The position numbers were made by a program, and so were the translations under genes. A stretch of 64,000 nucleotides of DNA from positions 992,001 to 1,056,000 of the forward strand of contig CP011001.1 in NCBI GenBank assembly GCA_001044335.1, given 5' to 3'. Below the pieces are notes generated by a model. It was given only the letters and a program-made list of their open reading frames with translations. It was not told where the DNA came from and did no database searches. The DNA is from Methylophilales bacterium MBRSF5. Lineage in GTDB: Bacteria > Pseudomonadota > Gammaproteobacteria > Burkholderiales > Methylophilaceae. This document shows positions 39,028 through 48,008 of this stretch, one piece after another; within the stretch, counting starts at the first letter, position 1; each line of letters starts with the position of its first letter.

Positions 39028-40352
39028 TAAAAAATTTTTTTACATAGTTCAACAAATTGCTTGCCCCTATCTTTATAATTCTTAAACATATCTTGACTTG
39101 CACAGCCTGGTGATAAGAGGATTATTTCATCTTTTTTAACTATCTTCTTGATTGACTCTAAAATAGCTTCTAACGAAACGAAACACTTCATATCAAATTT
39201 AATTTTTTTGTTCATAAGGTAGTCTTTGATAATCACAGCATCTTTTCCATATAAATTTAAAGAAATCAATTTTTCATTAAAAAATTTTTCTATTCCATCC
39301 AACGGCTGATTCTTTAAGTCACCGCCAAATAGCAAATGAATTTTTCCATCCAAAGAATTCAATGCCGATATAGAGGAAGCAAGATTGGTAGCTTTTGAAT
39401 CATTAATAAAAATATAATTTTTATCTATTGAAACATGTTCAAAACGATGTGGTATTCCTTTTTGATTTCTGAAAAAATTCCTTACCTTTTCAAATGAAAT
39501 GTTGCAATTCATAATTTCTAGTAGTTTCAACAAATACATAATATTTTTCACATTATGAACACCTTTTAAATATGGGGTGTCAATCCTGTAAATTTTATTT
39601 TGGTTTTTAAATGTAAAAAAATCAGCATTTATTTCTTTGATGTGAAAATCATTGAAGGCTATGGGAAAAGCATTAATATGTTCATTAATAACTGAAGTTT
39701 CTTTGTCATAGAGGATGGTTTTGGAATGATGAGCTAACTTTAACTTAGCATTTTTATAATCTACAAAGGAATCATATCTGTCTAAATGATCTGGCTCTAT
39801 ATTAAGAATGACACCGTAATCAAAAACTGTGCCCTTATCTAATACTTCAATCTGATAGCTTGATAACTCTACTATAATATAATCAAATTCATTTGGATTC
39901 GTTAATATATTTAAAATTGGTACACCAATATTACCAACAGCTATAGATTTTAAATCATCGAATGATAAGATCGATGCAAGCAATGAACAGAATGTAGTTT
40001 TTCCATTTGTGCCAGTAATTCCAATTAATTTAGTTTTCTTCCTGTCAATTTGATTTAAGAAAAAAGTATCATTACGAATAGGGATCTTATTTTTTATACA
40101 TTCTTGAAAAAATGATTTTCTTAGATCCACTCCGGGGCTTACAAAGCACTGCTCAATAATTGATAGGTCATTGATCTCATTTTCATTTTCAATGCATTCA
40201 ATATTATTATTTTTAAAGAAACTTTTCTGGTCTTCTGATAATTTTTTATTATCTATTACTATCAGCTTATGATTTTTTTTTAATAAATAAGAAACGATTG
40301 ATTGGCCAGTAATACCGAAACCATAAACAATCGTTTTTTTTTGAAAATTCAT
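39027..40352 (-). CDS. murD: UDP-N-acetylmuramoylalanine--D-glutamate ligase
   Basis: 441 residues. VYGFGITGQSIVSYLL at the N-terminus, IGITGTNGKTTFCSLLA P-loop, ELSSYQIEVLDKG and the late FINDSKATNLASSISAL motif identify MurD. Adds D-Glu to UDP-MurNAc-L-Ala. One-base TAATG overlap with mraY upstream. Confidence 0.97.
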   Translation of the reverse strand: MNFQKKTIVYGFGITGQSIVSYLLKKNHKLIVIDNKKLSEDQKSFFKNNNIECIENENEINDLSIIEQCFVSPGVDLRKSFFQECIKNKIPIRNDTFFLNQIDRKKTKLIGITGTNGKTTFCSLLASILSFDDLKSIAVGNIGVPILNILTNPNEFDYIIVELSSYQIEVLDKGTVFDYGVILNIEPDHLDRYDSFVDYKNAKLKLAHHSKTILYDKETSVINEHINAFPIAFNDFHIKEINADFFTFKNQNKIYRIDTPYLKGVHNVKNIMYLLKLLEIMNCNISFEKVRNFFRNQKGIPHRFEHVSIDKNYIFINDSKATNLASSISALNSLDGKIHLLFGGDLKNQPLDGIEKFFNEKLISLNLYGKDAVIIKDYLMNKKIKFDMKCFVSLEAILESIKKIVKKDEIILLSPGCASQDMFKNYKDRGKQFVELCKKIF

Positions 40353-41452
40353 TAGCGAATTTTTAAACTAGCTAATCCAATTAAAACGAGCACCATAGTA
40401 ATAATCCAAAACCTTATTACCACCTGATTCTCATTCCATCCTTTTTTTTCATAATGATGATGCACCGGTGCCATTAAAAATATTCTTTTACCTGTGCCAT
40501 ATTTATTCTTTGTATATCTAAAATATAAAATCTGGCTTGCTACTGAAAGTGTTTCCATCACAAAAACACCACCCATAATAAATAATACTAATTCCTGTTT
40601 TACCATAATTGCAATTGCTCCAAGAACAGCACCCAATGATAATGAACCGATATCACCCATAAAAACTTCTGCAGGATAGGCGTTAAACCAAAGAAAACCT
40701 AAACCTGCACCTGCAATTGCTGCACAAAATATTGTGATTTCTCCAACTCCATTAAGAAAGGGTAATTGAAGGTAATTTGCAAAAATTTGATTTCCGGTAA
40801 CGTAGGCAAAAACAGCTAATGCTGATGCAATCATGACTGTAGGCATAATTGCTAAGCCATCTAAACCATCTGTTAAATTTACTGCGTTACTGCTTCCTAC
40901 AATAACTAAATAAGACAAGATAATAAATCCGATAGTGCCAAGATATAAATAGGTAGACTTGATGTAAGGAATCAGTAAATTCATGTCACCCGAATTACTG
41001 TTATATTTTAGTAAAAAATAAATAGCAATAAGAGCAATAGCTGATTGAGATACATATTTAACTCCTGCCGACAAGCCTTCAGAGTTTTTTTCTTTTATTT
41101 TTTTTAAATCATCTAAGAAGCCAATTAAACCAAATCCTAACAAGATAAAGAGCAATTGCCATAAATACGAATTTTTTAAGTCTCCCCACAAAAGAACTGA
41201 TGCAACAATCGAAATTATGATTAATAAACCTCCCATTGTTGGAGTGCCCATCTTTTTTTGATGATCTGGACCGTATTGTCTTACATACTGAGAAAGACTG
41301 TATTCGCCCATGATTTTTATAAATAAAGATCCAAAAAATAGAGAAAATCCAAGTGCGGTAATAATGGCTAATACAGCTCTAAATGTAATGTAATTAAAAA
41401 CATTTAAAAAATTAAGATCTAATTGCAGATATCTGAGTAATTCTAAAATCAT
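40352..41452 (-). CDS. mraY: Phospho-N-acetylmuramoyl-pentapeptide-transferase
   Basis: 366 residues with ten membrane helices. Catalytic motifs are GFLDDLKKIKEKNSEGLSAG (the Asp pair), NAVNLTDGLDGLAIMP, FMGDIGSLSLGA and MAPVHHHYEKKGW. Makes lipid I from UDP-MurNAc-pentapeptide and undecaprenyl phosphate. Confidence 0.98.
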   Translation of the reverse strand: MILELLRYLQLDLNFLNVFNYITFRAVLAIITALGFSLFFGSLFIKIMGEYSLSQYVRQYGPDHQKKMGTPTMGGLLIIISIVASVLLWGDLKNSYLWQLLFILLGFGLIGFLDDLKKIKEKNSEGLSAGVKYVSQSAIALIAIYFLLKYNSNSGDMNLLIPYIKSTYLYLGTIGFIILSYLVIVGSSNAVNLTDGLDGLAIMPTVMIASALAVFAYVTGNQIFANYLQLPFLNGVGEITIFCAAIAGAGLGFLWFNAYPAEVFMGDIGSLSLGAVLGAIAIMVKQELVLFIMGGVFVMETLSVASQILYFRYTKNKYGTGKRIFLMAPVHHHYEKKGWNENQVVIRFWIITMVLVLIGLASLKIR

Positions 41453-42804
41453 TGGAGCTGCCTTTTTAGTTGAGAAACAATATTTTCAAATCCCATAAAT
41501 CTTGATGCTTTTACCAGGATAATTGTATCTTTTTTTATTGCAGGAAGGGCTTTATCTAACAAATCCTCATGTGTCGACAAATTTAAAATTGCATTTCCAT
41601 CAATTCTATTGATAGCAGCCTTAAATGCCTCACCCATAGTTAAAACAACATTAATCTTAGTTTTTGATATTTTTTCAATTATTTGACGATGATATTGATC
41701 TGTTAATTCACCTAACTCTCCCATATCGCCGATGATCAATATCTTGTTCTTTTCTGACTGATTTATATGATCAATAGCAGATATTAATGAGGATGGATTT
41801 GAGTTATAACTATCATCGATTAACTCAACGTTTTCTTTGAAAATATATTTTTTAAATCTACCATTGGTAGACTCAAAGTTACCAAAATACTTTTCTAAAT
41901 CTTGAAAATCTATTCCCATATTTATCAAAGCAGCGCATGCCATGGCGAAGTTTTGAAGATTATGTTGTCCAGTTAATTGGAATTTAATCCTGATTGATTG
42001 TGACTGATAAGCTAATTCGATTATATTAAGTCCACAGTACTTAAAACTTAATACATCTAAGTTATCACTGTTATTTGAAATACAGAATGTTTTACCAGGA
42101 GATTGATTTAAGATCTGAAAATATTCATCATCTTTATTTATAATTTTAAATTCATTCGTCTTTAAGAAATGAAATATTTGTTTTTTTTCTTCTGCAATTT
42201 TTTCTTTTGAACCAAAATTACCTATGTGTGCATCACCAATATTCGTAATAATTGAAATATTGGGACGAATAATATCAGCTAAATGAATAATCTCACCAGG
42301 GTGATTTGTTCCTATTTCAAATACAGCAAATTTTTCAGTACCTTGAGACTGTAAAATAGATAATGGCAATCCAATTTCGTTGTTGTAATTACCTCTGGTA
42401 AACAAAACAGTATCATCATTGAATTTATTTTTTAAAAAGTGGACAATTAAATCTTTAGTGGTTGTTTTACCATTGCTACCTGTGATAGCCACTTTAGTTA
42501 GGGATAATTTTTTAAGAATTAATTTCGATAATTCAATTAAAAATTTTTTACCTGATTCAACAACTGCATATCTTGCAGTGCAGTCTTGTTCTTTATTTGT
42601 AATAAAAAATAATGGCTTTTGTTTTAATATATCATCAATAAAATTATTCCCATCATATTTATCTCCTTCAAGCGCTAGGAAAATTTCATTACCTTTAAAA
42701 GTCCTCGAGTCTGTATTGATACCTGATGAATCAAACAACAAATCATCAGCAAGATCATTGGATTTAATAAATAGGTGCTTAATGTCTCTTATATGGAGCT
42801 TCAT
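41449..42804 (-). CDS. murF: UDP-N-acetylmuramoyl-tripeptide--D-alanyl-D-alanine ligase
   Basis: 451 residues. AITGSNGKTTTKDLIVHFL P-loop, FEIGTNHPGEIIHLADIIRP, TNIGDAHIGNFGS and LIDDSYNSNPSSLISAID are the MurF set. Adds D-Ala-D-Ala made by DdlB. It overlaps mraY by 4 bases and lies 7 bases after murE. Confidence 0.97.
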   Translation of the reverse strand: MKLHIRDIKHLFIKSNDLADDLLFDSSGINTDSRTFKGNEIFLALEGDKYDGNNFIDDILKQKPLFFITNKEQDCTARYAVVESGKKFLIELSKLILKKLSLTKVAITGSNGKTTTKDLIVHFLKNKFNDDTVLFTRGNYNNEIGLPLSILQSQGTEKFAVFEIGTNHPGEIIHLADIIRPNISIITNIGDAHIGNFGSKEKIAEEKKQIFHFLKTNEFKIINKDDEYFQILNQSPGKTFCISNNSDNLDVLSFKYCGLNIIELAYQSQSIRIKFQLTGQHNLQNFAMACAALINMGIDFQDLEKYFGNFESTNGRFKKYIFKENVELIDDSYNSNPSSLISAIDHINQSEKNKILIIGDMGELGELTDQYHRQIIEKISKTKINVVLTMGEAFKAAINRIDGNAILNLSTHEDLLDKALPAIKKDTIILVKASRFMGFENIVSQLKRQLQ

Positions 42805-42811
42805 GATTATT

Positions 42812-44236
42812 TTAATTTATATCCATTACTACTTTTTTATCAGAAAAATCAATTTTTTTATTTTTAATAATTTGGTATTTTTCATGACCTTTGCCAGCAA
42901 TGACTACGATCGGGTAGTTGGTTTTTTTGATGGCATATTCAATTGCTTTTTTTCGATCTAAGATAATTTTTTTTAAACATGAAATATCTTCACATATTTG
43001 ATCTGCAATCTGATTAGGATTCTCATTTCTAGGATTGTCATTTGTGATGCAAACAAAATCAGCGTAATGATTTGCTACATTTCCCATCAATTTTCTTTTC
43101 CCCTTATCCCGGTCTCCACCACAGCCAAACACAAGCAATATTTTGCCTTGATATATTTTTTTTATTGTTTGAAGAAGTTTTTTTAGCCCATCTGGTGTGT
43201 GTGCATAATCAATGATTACTTTCTTCGGTATGTTATTTATAGTTTTATTAATTACGTTCATTCGCCCATCAGGTACGGGAAGTCTTTTAATAACTTCCGT
43301 AACTTTATGTATGTCTATTTTTTTTAAATAACAAATACAAATGGCACTTATTAAATTATATAAATTAAATTCTCCGATTATATTGGTTTTAAAAGTATGA
43401 ATTTTATTGGCTATTTGTAAACTAAATTCCGAATACTTATCAGTCAAAGACTGTTGCTTAATGTTAATAATTTTTACGTTAGCTTCTTTACTAAACCCAA
43501 ATGTAAAAATTTTTTTGTTAAGTCTTATCAAATTATTTGCCAGTCTTATGCCATAAGAATTATCAATATTTATTACAGATTCTTTTTTTACGTTTTCTAT
43601 GAAAAACCTTTCTTTGGATAGAAAATAATTATTCATTGTTTTGTGATAGTCCAAATGGTCACGGCTTAAATTGGTAAAGATTCCATATTCAAAATTTAGC
43701 TCATGAATTCTCCCTTGATCAATCCCATGCGAGGAAACCTCTAATACAAAATTTTTAATATTTTTTTGTATCCCTTTGTTAAAAAGACTGTATAAAACAA
43801 AAAGGTCAGGGGTGGTATTGATTATGACTTTATCTTTAGAGATCGTACCGATCAATTTTGATGGCTTTTCAAGTTTACTTAATAGATGGTTTAACCAAAA
43901 AGCGGTTGATGTTTTACCATTTGTTCCTGTTACGCCATATAGTTTGATATGCCTATTTAAATTACCATACGCTCTATCCAATACCTTTTTTTGTTTCCAG
44001 GCGAGATCGCGAACCCCTAAAAATTTTATTTTTGGATACTTTTTTAAATAAGTACTTGCATCAAAATTAGCCTCCTCATACATAATTAATGAGGCTCCAT
44101 TGCTAATTGCATGATCTATAAAATTACGACCATCGCTGATTTTTCCCGGATAAGCACAAAAGGCATACCCTCTTTTGACATGAATACTATTGTTTGTGAT
44201 TTTTTGAGAACTTGGGAGAGATCTATAATTTTGCAT
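42812..44236 (-). CDS. murE: UDP-N-acetylmuramoyl-tripeptide synthetase (meso-DAP adding)
   Basis: 474 residues from ATG at 44236 (a GTG directly before it is possible). P-loop LYGVTGTNGKTSTAFWLN, EVSSHGIDQGRIHEL, and DNPRNENPNQIADQI. The DNPR-x-E motif selects meso-diaminopimelate, which ties it to dapA at the start of the window. Overlaps the end of ftsI by 14 bases. Confidence 0.97.
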   Translation of the reverse strand: MQNYRSLPSSQKITNNSIHVKRGYAFCAYPGKISDGRNFIDHAISNGASLIMYEEANFDASTYLKKYPKIKFLGVRDLAWKQKKVLDRAYGNLNRHIKLYGVTGTNGKTSTAFWLNHLLSKLEKPSKLIGTISKDKVIINTTPDLFVLYSLFNKGIQKNIKNFVLEVSSHGIDQGRIHELNFEYGIFTNLSRDHLDYHKTMNNYFLSKERFFIENVKKESVINIDNSYGIRLANNLIRLNKKIFTFGFSKEANVKIINIKQQSLTDKYSEFSLQIANKIHTFKTNIIGEFNLYNLISAICICYLKKIDIHKVTEVIKRLPVPDGRMNVINKTINNIPKKVIIDYAHTPDGLKKLLQTIKKIYQGKILLVFGCGGDRDKGKRKLMGNVANHYADFVCITNDNPRNENPNQIADQICEDISCLKKIILDRKKAIEYAIKKTNYPIVVIAGKGHEKYQIIKNKKIDFSDKKVVMDIN

Positions 44237-45953
44237 CACCAGTTTGTGGTTTCACCATTTTATTCATTAGATTTTCATTTAACTCTTTATCATAGGGTAC
44301 ATCGTAAAGTTTAAGAGCGTCTTTCATTATATCTTTAAAAACAGGTGCAGCTACTGTACCCCCGTAATAACTATCTTTTGATGGATCATCAATCATTACC
44401 GCTAATATAAATTTTGGGTTATTACTTGGAGCCATGCCAACAAAAGATGCCACGTATTGATTTACATACTGTCCATTTATGACTTTTTTTGCTGTTCCTG
44501 TCTTTCCAGCAACGGTATAGCCTGGAATTTTGGCTTTTCCACCTGTGCCGCCATCTTCTTCAACAACTGCTTGCATAAATGCTCTCATTTTTTTTGAAAC
44601 ATTTGGTGAGATTACTTTTTCTCCCACTTTTATTTCTTCATTGGGATAAAGTTTTGGTTTTAATACAACACCGTCATTTGCAAAGATAGTATAAGCTTGA
44701 GTCAGCTGAAGAAGATTTACACTTACACCATAACCATATGGCATTCTTGAGTGATCAATATCTCTCCAAGCTGTATACGTCCTTAGTTTTCCACTTACCT
44801 CACCTGGAATCTGGCTATGAATTTTTTTGCCAAATCCTAATTTATCATAAGCTCCCCAAAGCTCTTTCGGAGTTAACCTTGTCCCAATAATTGAAGCACC
44901 AACGTTTGAAGAAGTTTTTATTACATCTTTGATTGTTAATTCATTTTCTGGATGATCATCTCTAATATAAGTCCGGCCAACTTTTAATAAACCATTATTT
45001 GTATTGATAATTTCATTTGTTCTTACTTTTTTCTTTTCAAGAGCATATGCAATTGAGATTGGTTTTAAAGTCGAACCAGGTTCAAAAGTATCCGTAACTG
45101 ACCTATTTCTCATTGTATCTAGGTTTGTCACTGAAGCATTAGGGTTGTATGAAGGATAATTTGCCATTACAAGAATATCTCCATTTTTTGCATCAACCAA
45201 AACAGCAGAACCAGATCTAGCTTCATATCTTTCAATATATTTTTTTAGAGACTCATAAGCAGTATGCTGAAGTCTACTATCTATTGTTGTAAAAATATCA
45301 GAACCATTTTTTGGTAGTTTAAAATCATGTAAATCATCTATTATTCTTCTACTGCCATCTATTACAACTTTTTTATGACCCTTCTCTCCAGTTAAAATAG
45401 AATCCCATTGTTTCTCTAATCCTTCATGCCCAATACCATCAAGGTTGGTTTTCCCAATAATATGTGCTGCAGATTCCCTATTTGGATAAAAACGGCGGTA
45501 TTGTTTATCAAGATTCAAACCAGCTATCTTAAGTTCTGATATTTTTTTGGCTGATTCTGGAGAAACGCTCCTTTTAATGTATATAAAACCTTTATTTTTA
45601 TTTTTGATTTTTTGTTGAAGATTTTTTTCATTTATTTTTAGAATTGTTGCAATATCACGAATATTTTCATTTTTAATATGATTATTGATTGTTAAGCCGA
45701 CATCATAAGTAGGGCTACTAACAGCTAATAATTTATGATTTCGATCATAGATCTTTCCTCTGTAGGAATGTAGTATTTCATTTCGAACACTAAATCCATC
45801 ACCCTTATTTTGTAAGAAATCTTTTTTTATTTGCTGGAGATAAAGTGCTCTAGAAAATAACATTAAAAATAACAACAATATTAGAGACAGAACAACTCGC
45901 CTTCTATTTTTTGATAATTCAAAAATATCACTCTGGTGGCTAAATTTTTTCAT
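44223..45953 (-). CDS. ftsI: Septal transpeptidase FtsI (PBP3)
   Basis: 576 residues. One N-terminal membrane helix (about 20-42), PBP dimer domain with YRRFYPNRESAAHIIG and GLEKQWDSILTG, then the transpeptidase with active-site serine in FEPGSTLKPISIAYALE, SSN in KTSSNVGAS and KTG in VAGKTGTAKK. It crosslinks septal murein with FtsW. ATGA overlap with ftsL. Confidence 0.97.
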   Translation of the reverse strand: MKKFSHQSDIFELSKNRRRVVLSLILLLFLMLFSRALYLQQIKKDFLQNKGDGFSVRNEILHSYRGKIYDRNHKLLAVSSPTYDVGLTINNHIKNENIRDIATILKINEKNLQQKIKNKNKGFIYIKRSVSPESAKKISELKIAGLNLDKQYRRFYPNRESAAHIIGKTNLDGIGHEGLEKQWDSILTGEKGHKKVVIDGSRRIIDDLHDFKLPKNGSDIFTTIDSRLQHTAYESLKKYIERYEARSGSAVLVDAKNGDILVMANYPSYNPNASVTNLDTMRNRSVTDTFEPGSTLKPISIAYALEKKKVRTNEIINTNNGLLKVGRTYIRDDHPENELTIKDVIKTSSNVGASIIGTRLTPKELWGAYDKLGFGKKIHSQIPGEVSGKLRTYTAWRDIDHSRMPYGYGVSVNLLQLTQAYTIFANDGVVLKPKLYPNEEIKVGEKVISPNVSKKMRAFMQAVVEEDGGTGGKAKIPGYTVAGKTGTAKKVINGQYVNQYVASFVGMAPSNNPKFILAVMIDDPSKDSYYGGTVAAPVFKDIMKDALKLYDVPYDKELNENLMNKMVKPQTGDAKL

Positions 45954-46213
45954 TTGTTTTCCAAATGAATGATATTGTCAGGATTAGCTTCAATCATATT
46001 TAATTTATTTTTGGCAAATTCTTCAATACGCTTACTGCCTGATTGATCCGTATTTTCAAGCTCTAACTTGGTCTGCTCTTCTTTTAACTCAATTTCTCTC
46101 TTTTGTTCCGAGTCTAATTGAGAAAAATTTTTTCGATACAAGTGTTCTGAGTTAACTTTGAGTAATGCAAAGATAATAAGAATTACAAATAAGAATAAAT
46201 TTAATTTGATCAT
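45950..46213 (-). CDS. ftsL: Cell division protein FtsL
   Basis: 87 residues: a membrane helix at about 3-18 followed by a coiled coil (EQKREIELKEEQTKLELENTDQ) and a short periplasmic end. Length and position between rsmH and ftsI define FtsL, although sequence conservation in the family is low. It scaffolds the FtsQLB complex. Both ends overlap neighbours by 4 bases (ATGA). Confidence 0.88.
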   Translation of the reverse strand: MIKLNLFLFVILIIFALLKVNSEHLYRKNFSQLDSEQKREIELKEEQTKLELENTDQSGSKRIEEFAKNKLNMIEANPDNIIHLENK

Positions 46214-47129
46214 TTTTTTTCTACACCCCTTAACCTTGCACTTCTTGACCGGGGATTGGCCTCTAACTCTTCATCCGAGGCAACTAAATTACAAATAACA
46301 TTTGCTTTGGTCTCCTCGTGATGATCTGCGTTGCGGATTGGTATAAATTTTGGAATTGTGTCTGGAGGTAGTTTTGTTATTTCTTTGATAAAATTTTTAA
46401 CTATGCGATCCTCTAATGAATGAAACGTCAGAGCCAAAAGCCTTCCTTGTGGTTTTAGTGCATCAAATAACAGGGGGAGTGCATCTTTTAATTCATTTAA
46501 TTCTTGATTTACTTCAATTCGTAAGGCCTGAAAAACTTTCGTAGCTGGATGTTTTCTGGAATTAGTAAAAGGCACAGATTTTTTTACTATATCTACAAGC
46601 TCTAAAGTTGTCGTAATATTTTTTTCATCTCTAACCTTGTAAATATTAGAAGCTATTCTTCTAGCAAACTTTTCTTCGCCATAGTCTCTAAATATTTTTA
46701 TTAAATCTGATTCGTCATATTTATTTACAACCTCACTTGCATCAAGTGTTTGTGATTGATCCATTCTCATGTCAAGCGGGCCGTTATGCATAAAACTAAA
46801 ACCTCTTGATGCATCATCTAATTGGGGTGATGAAACACCTAAATCCATAAATATCCCATCAAGACTTTTTTTTTTAAAGATTTTGCAAAATTTAATATAG
46901 ATGAATGATGAATTTCAAAACGCTCATCCTGTATTAATTTGGCTGAATTAATTGCCTCATGATCTTTATCAATGGCGATTAATTGGCCCTTTTGTTCCAA
47001 GCTGTCTAATATGATTTTGGAATGGCCGCCACGCCCAAAAGTGCAATCTAAATATTTACCATTTTTATCAATAATTAAATGTTCGTTTACCTCATATGGC
47101 ATTATTGGAAGATGTCTAAAATTATTCAT
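46210..47129 (-). CDS. rsmH: 16S rRNA (cytosine(1402)-N4)-methyltransferase, split by a frameshift
   Basis: Two adjacent frames encode one RsmH. The first (47129 to 46839) reads MPYEVNEHLIIDKNGKYLD, DCTFGRGGHSKIIL (SAM site), then SLKKK and ends in a false tail. The second frame (ends 46210) continues with MDLGVSSPQLDDASRGFSFM, RKHPATKVFQALRI and LTFHSLEDRIVKNF. The junction is a run of ten A on the coding strand (46866-46875): one extra A restores SLKKKSLDGIFMDLGVSSPQ, exactly the family sequence. Everything else is intact, so this may be a real frameshift rescued by slippage, or a one-base sequencing error. The gene modifies C1402 of 16S rRNA, as rsmI does. Confidence 0.88.
46866..46875 (-). 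other. A10 homopolymer at the rsmH frameshift
   Basis: Ten consecutive A on the coding strand (T on the plus strand), preceded by TCTTT. Length 10 puts translation out of frame; 11 restores it. Long A runs are known sites of RNA-polymerase slippage in AT-rich genomes, giving a fraction of in-frame transcripts. Confidence 0.9.
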
Positions 47130-47569
47130 AAAGAAAATCCTTCAAGTTCATGAAAGTTTTCAAGATTTAATTTTTTCACTGTACTGTTAATTTTTTTGGA
47201 CCAAGCGCTCCTGTCCCATATTTCAAAATGAGATCCTTGACCTAACATGATTATTTCTTGCTGGATTCCTGCAAATTCTCTTAGGGAGGCTGATAACAAA
47301 ATTCTACCTGCTTTATCTGGGTCAACTTCATCCGCATACCCAACCAGGAGTCTTTGGAGTGTGCTAATTTTTGGATCAAAGCTTGAGAGTGACATTAATT
47401 TTTTTTCTATTGGTGACCAGCTGAGAAGGTTATATAACACTAAACATTTATCTGGATGAGCGGTAACGATAAGAGAAGAATTTTGCTCAAAAAGTTTGTC
47501 CCGAAATTTTTTCGGTACGGCCAATCTAAATTTATCATCCAAAGCAACGATGCTTGAACCTCTGAACAT
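47126..47569 (-). CDS. mraZ: Transcriptional regulator MraZ
   Basis: 147 residues with two SpoVT/AbrB-like MraZ repeats: MFRGSSIVALDDKFRLAVPKKFRD and the second centred on DEVDPDKAGRILLSASLREFAG. MraZ represses its own dcw operon by binding direct repeats upstream. It is the first gene of the cluster, and the repeats are visible at 47634-47660. Overlaps rsmH by 4 bases. Confidence 0.96.
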   Translation of the reverse strand: MFRGSSIVALDDKFRLAVPKKFRDKLFEQNSSLIVTAHPDKCLVLYNLLSWSPIEKKLMSLSSFDPKISTLQRLLVGYADEVDPDKAGRILLSASLREFAGIQQEIIMLGQGSHFEIWDRSAWSKKINSTVKKLNLENFHELEGFSL

Positions 47570-47576
47570 CTGAAAT

Positions 47577-47594
47577 CCCCTATTGTTTGAGGGG
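47577..47594 (-). promoter_or_regulatory. Hairpin enclosing the mraZ Shine-Dalgarno
   Basis: On the minus strand CCCCT and AGGGG pair around an 8-base loop, and the AGGGG arm is the only ribosome-binding candidate, 7 bases before the mraZ ATG. Folding would hide it, so the leader may limit mraZ translation. Only five base pairs, so the effect is uncertain. Confidence 0.4.
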
Positions 47595-47633
47595 AATGTG
47601 AAATAGCTAACAACCCTTAGTAATGTTAATTAT

Positions 47634-47660
47634 TTCCCATTTATTACCACTTTTTCCCCT
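47634..47660 (-). promoter_or_regulatory. MraZ-binding repeats (three, 10-bp spacing)
   Basis: Minus-strand elements AGGGGAA, GTGGTAA and ATGGGAA start exactly 10 bases apart, matching the known MraZ operator design of TGGG-type repeats one helical turn apart. They lie between the predicted transcription start and mraZ, where MraZ binding would repress the whole cluster. Confidence 0.75.
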
Positions 47661-47667
47661 CACTTAT

Positions 47668-47696
47668 ACTATAGGCAAAAAAAAAGCGCTTTGCAA
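47668..47696 (-). promoter_or_regulatory. Predicted mraZ/dcw promoter
   Basis: Minus-strand TTGCAA (47691-47696) and TATAGT (47668-47673) are separated by 17 bases. The -35 lies inside the loop of the rnpB terminator hairpin, so terminator and promoter overlap. Transcription would begin just before the MraZ repeats. Confidence 0.55.
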
Positions 47697-47707
47697 GCGC
47701 TTTTTTT
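47677..47707 (-). terminator. rnpB rho-independent terminator
   Basis: Stem AAGCGCTT/AAGCGCTT around a three-base loop (47684-47702), with a run of T after it on the minus strand and A before. It starts about 13 bases after the mature RNase P RNA end. It is symmetrical enough to act on both strands. Confidence 0.85.
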
Positions 47708-47719
47708 AATAAAGTCAAT

Positions 47720-47996
47720 AAGTTAGCCTATAAGCCGGGTTCTGTATTTGTGCAGTCATTCATCTTGAATAATGATTACTCATTATCTCTAGCGGCCTAC
47801 CCGATGACAGTACGAGCCATACTATCGTCATCCTATTTGGCCTTGCTCCTGGTGGAGGTTACCGCGTTTCACCGTAACTAAATACGCTCGTCTCTGTGGC
47901 CCTATTCCTCATTTCACAATGGTTGGCTGTTAGCCAACACCATGCTCTTTGGAGCCCGGACTTTCCTCTATAAATAGCGACTGCCCGGCTAACTCG
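47720..47996 (-). ncRNA. rnpB: RNase P RNA, compact form
   Basis: About 277 bases. Universal segments are readable on the minus strand: GAGGAAAGTCCGGGCT (CR I), GGAGCAAGGCCAAATAGG, CGGGTAGGCCGCT, AGATGAATGACTGC, and ACAGAACCCGGCTTATAGG (CR V). The end pairs GTTAGCC/GGCTAAC form P1. It is clearly shorter than the roughly 377-base E. coli RNA; the stretch between CAGTCGC and GAGGAAAG is only TATTTATA, so P3 is nearly absent, and the P12 region is short. It processes tRNA 5' ends. Confidence 0.93.
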
Positions 47997-48002
47997 GGGT
48001 TT

Positions 48003-48008
48003 ATTATA
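48003..48008 (-). promoter_or_regulatory. rnpB -10 box overlapping the pyrC stop codon
   Basis: A perfect TATAAT on the minus strand contains the pyrC TAA stop. It lies 7 bases before the expected RNA 5' end. The -35 region falls within the pyrC 3' coding sequence and is not a clear match. Confidence 0.65.

Noticed and set aside
42419-42961. 180-residue plus-strand frame over murF/murE
   Set aside because: Antisense to conserved MurF and MurE motifs; long shadow frames are common where the coding strand is AT-rich.
46210-47129. rsmH as a decayed pseudogene
   Set aside because: Apart from the single A-tract length, all motifs are intact and junction overlaps are kept, so decay is not supported.
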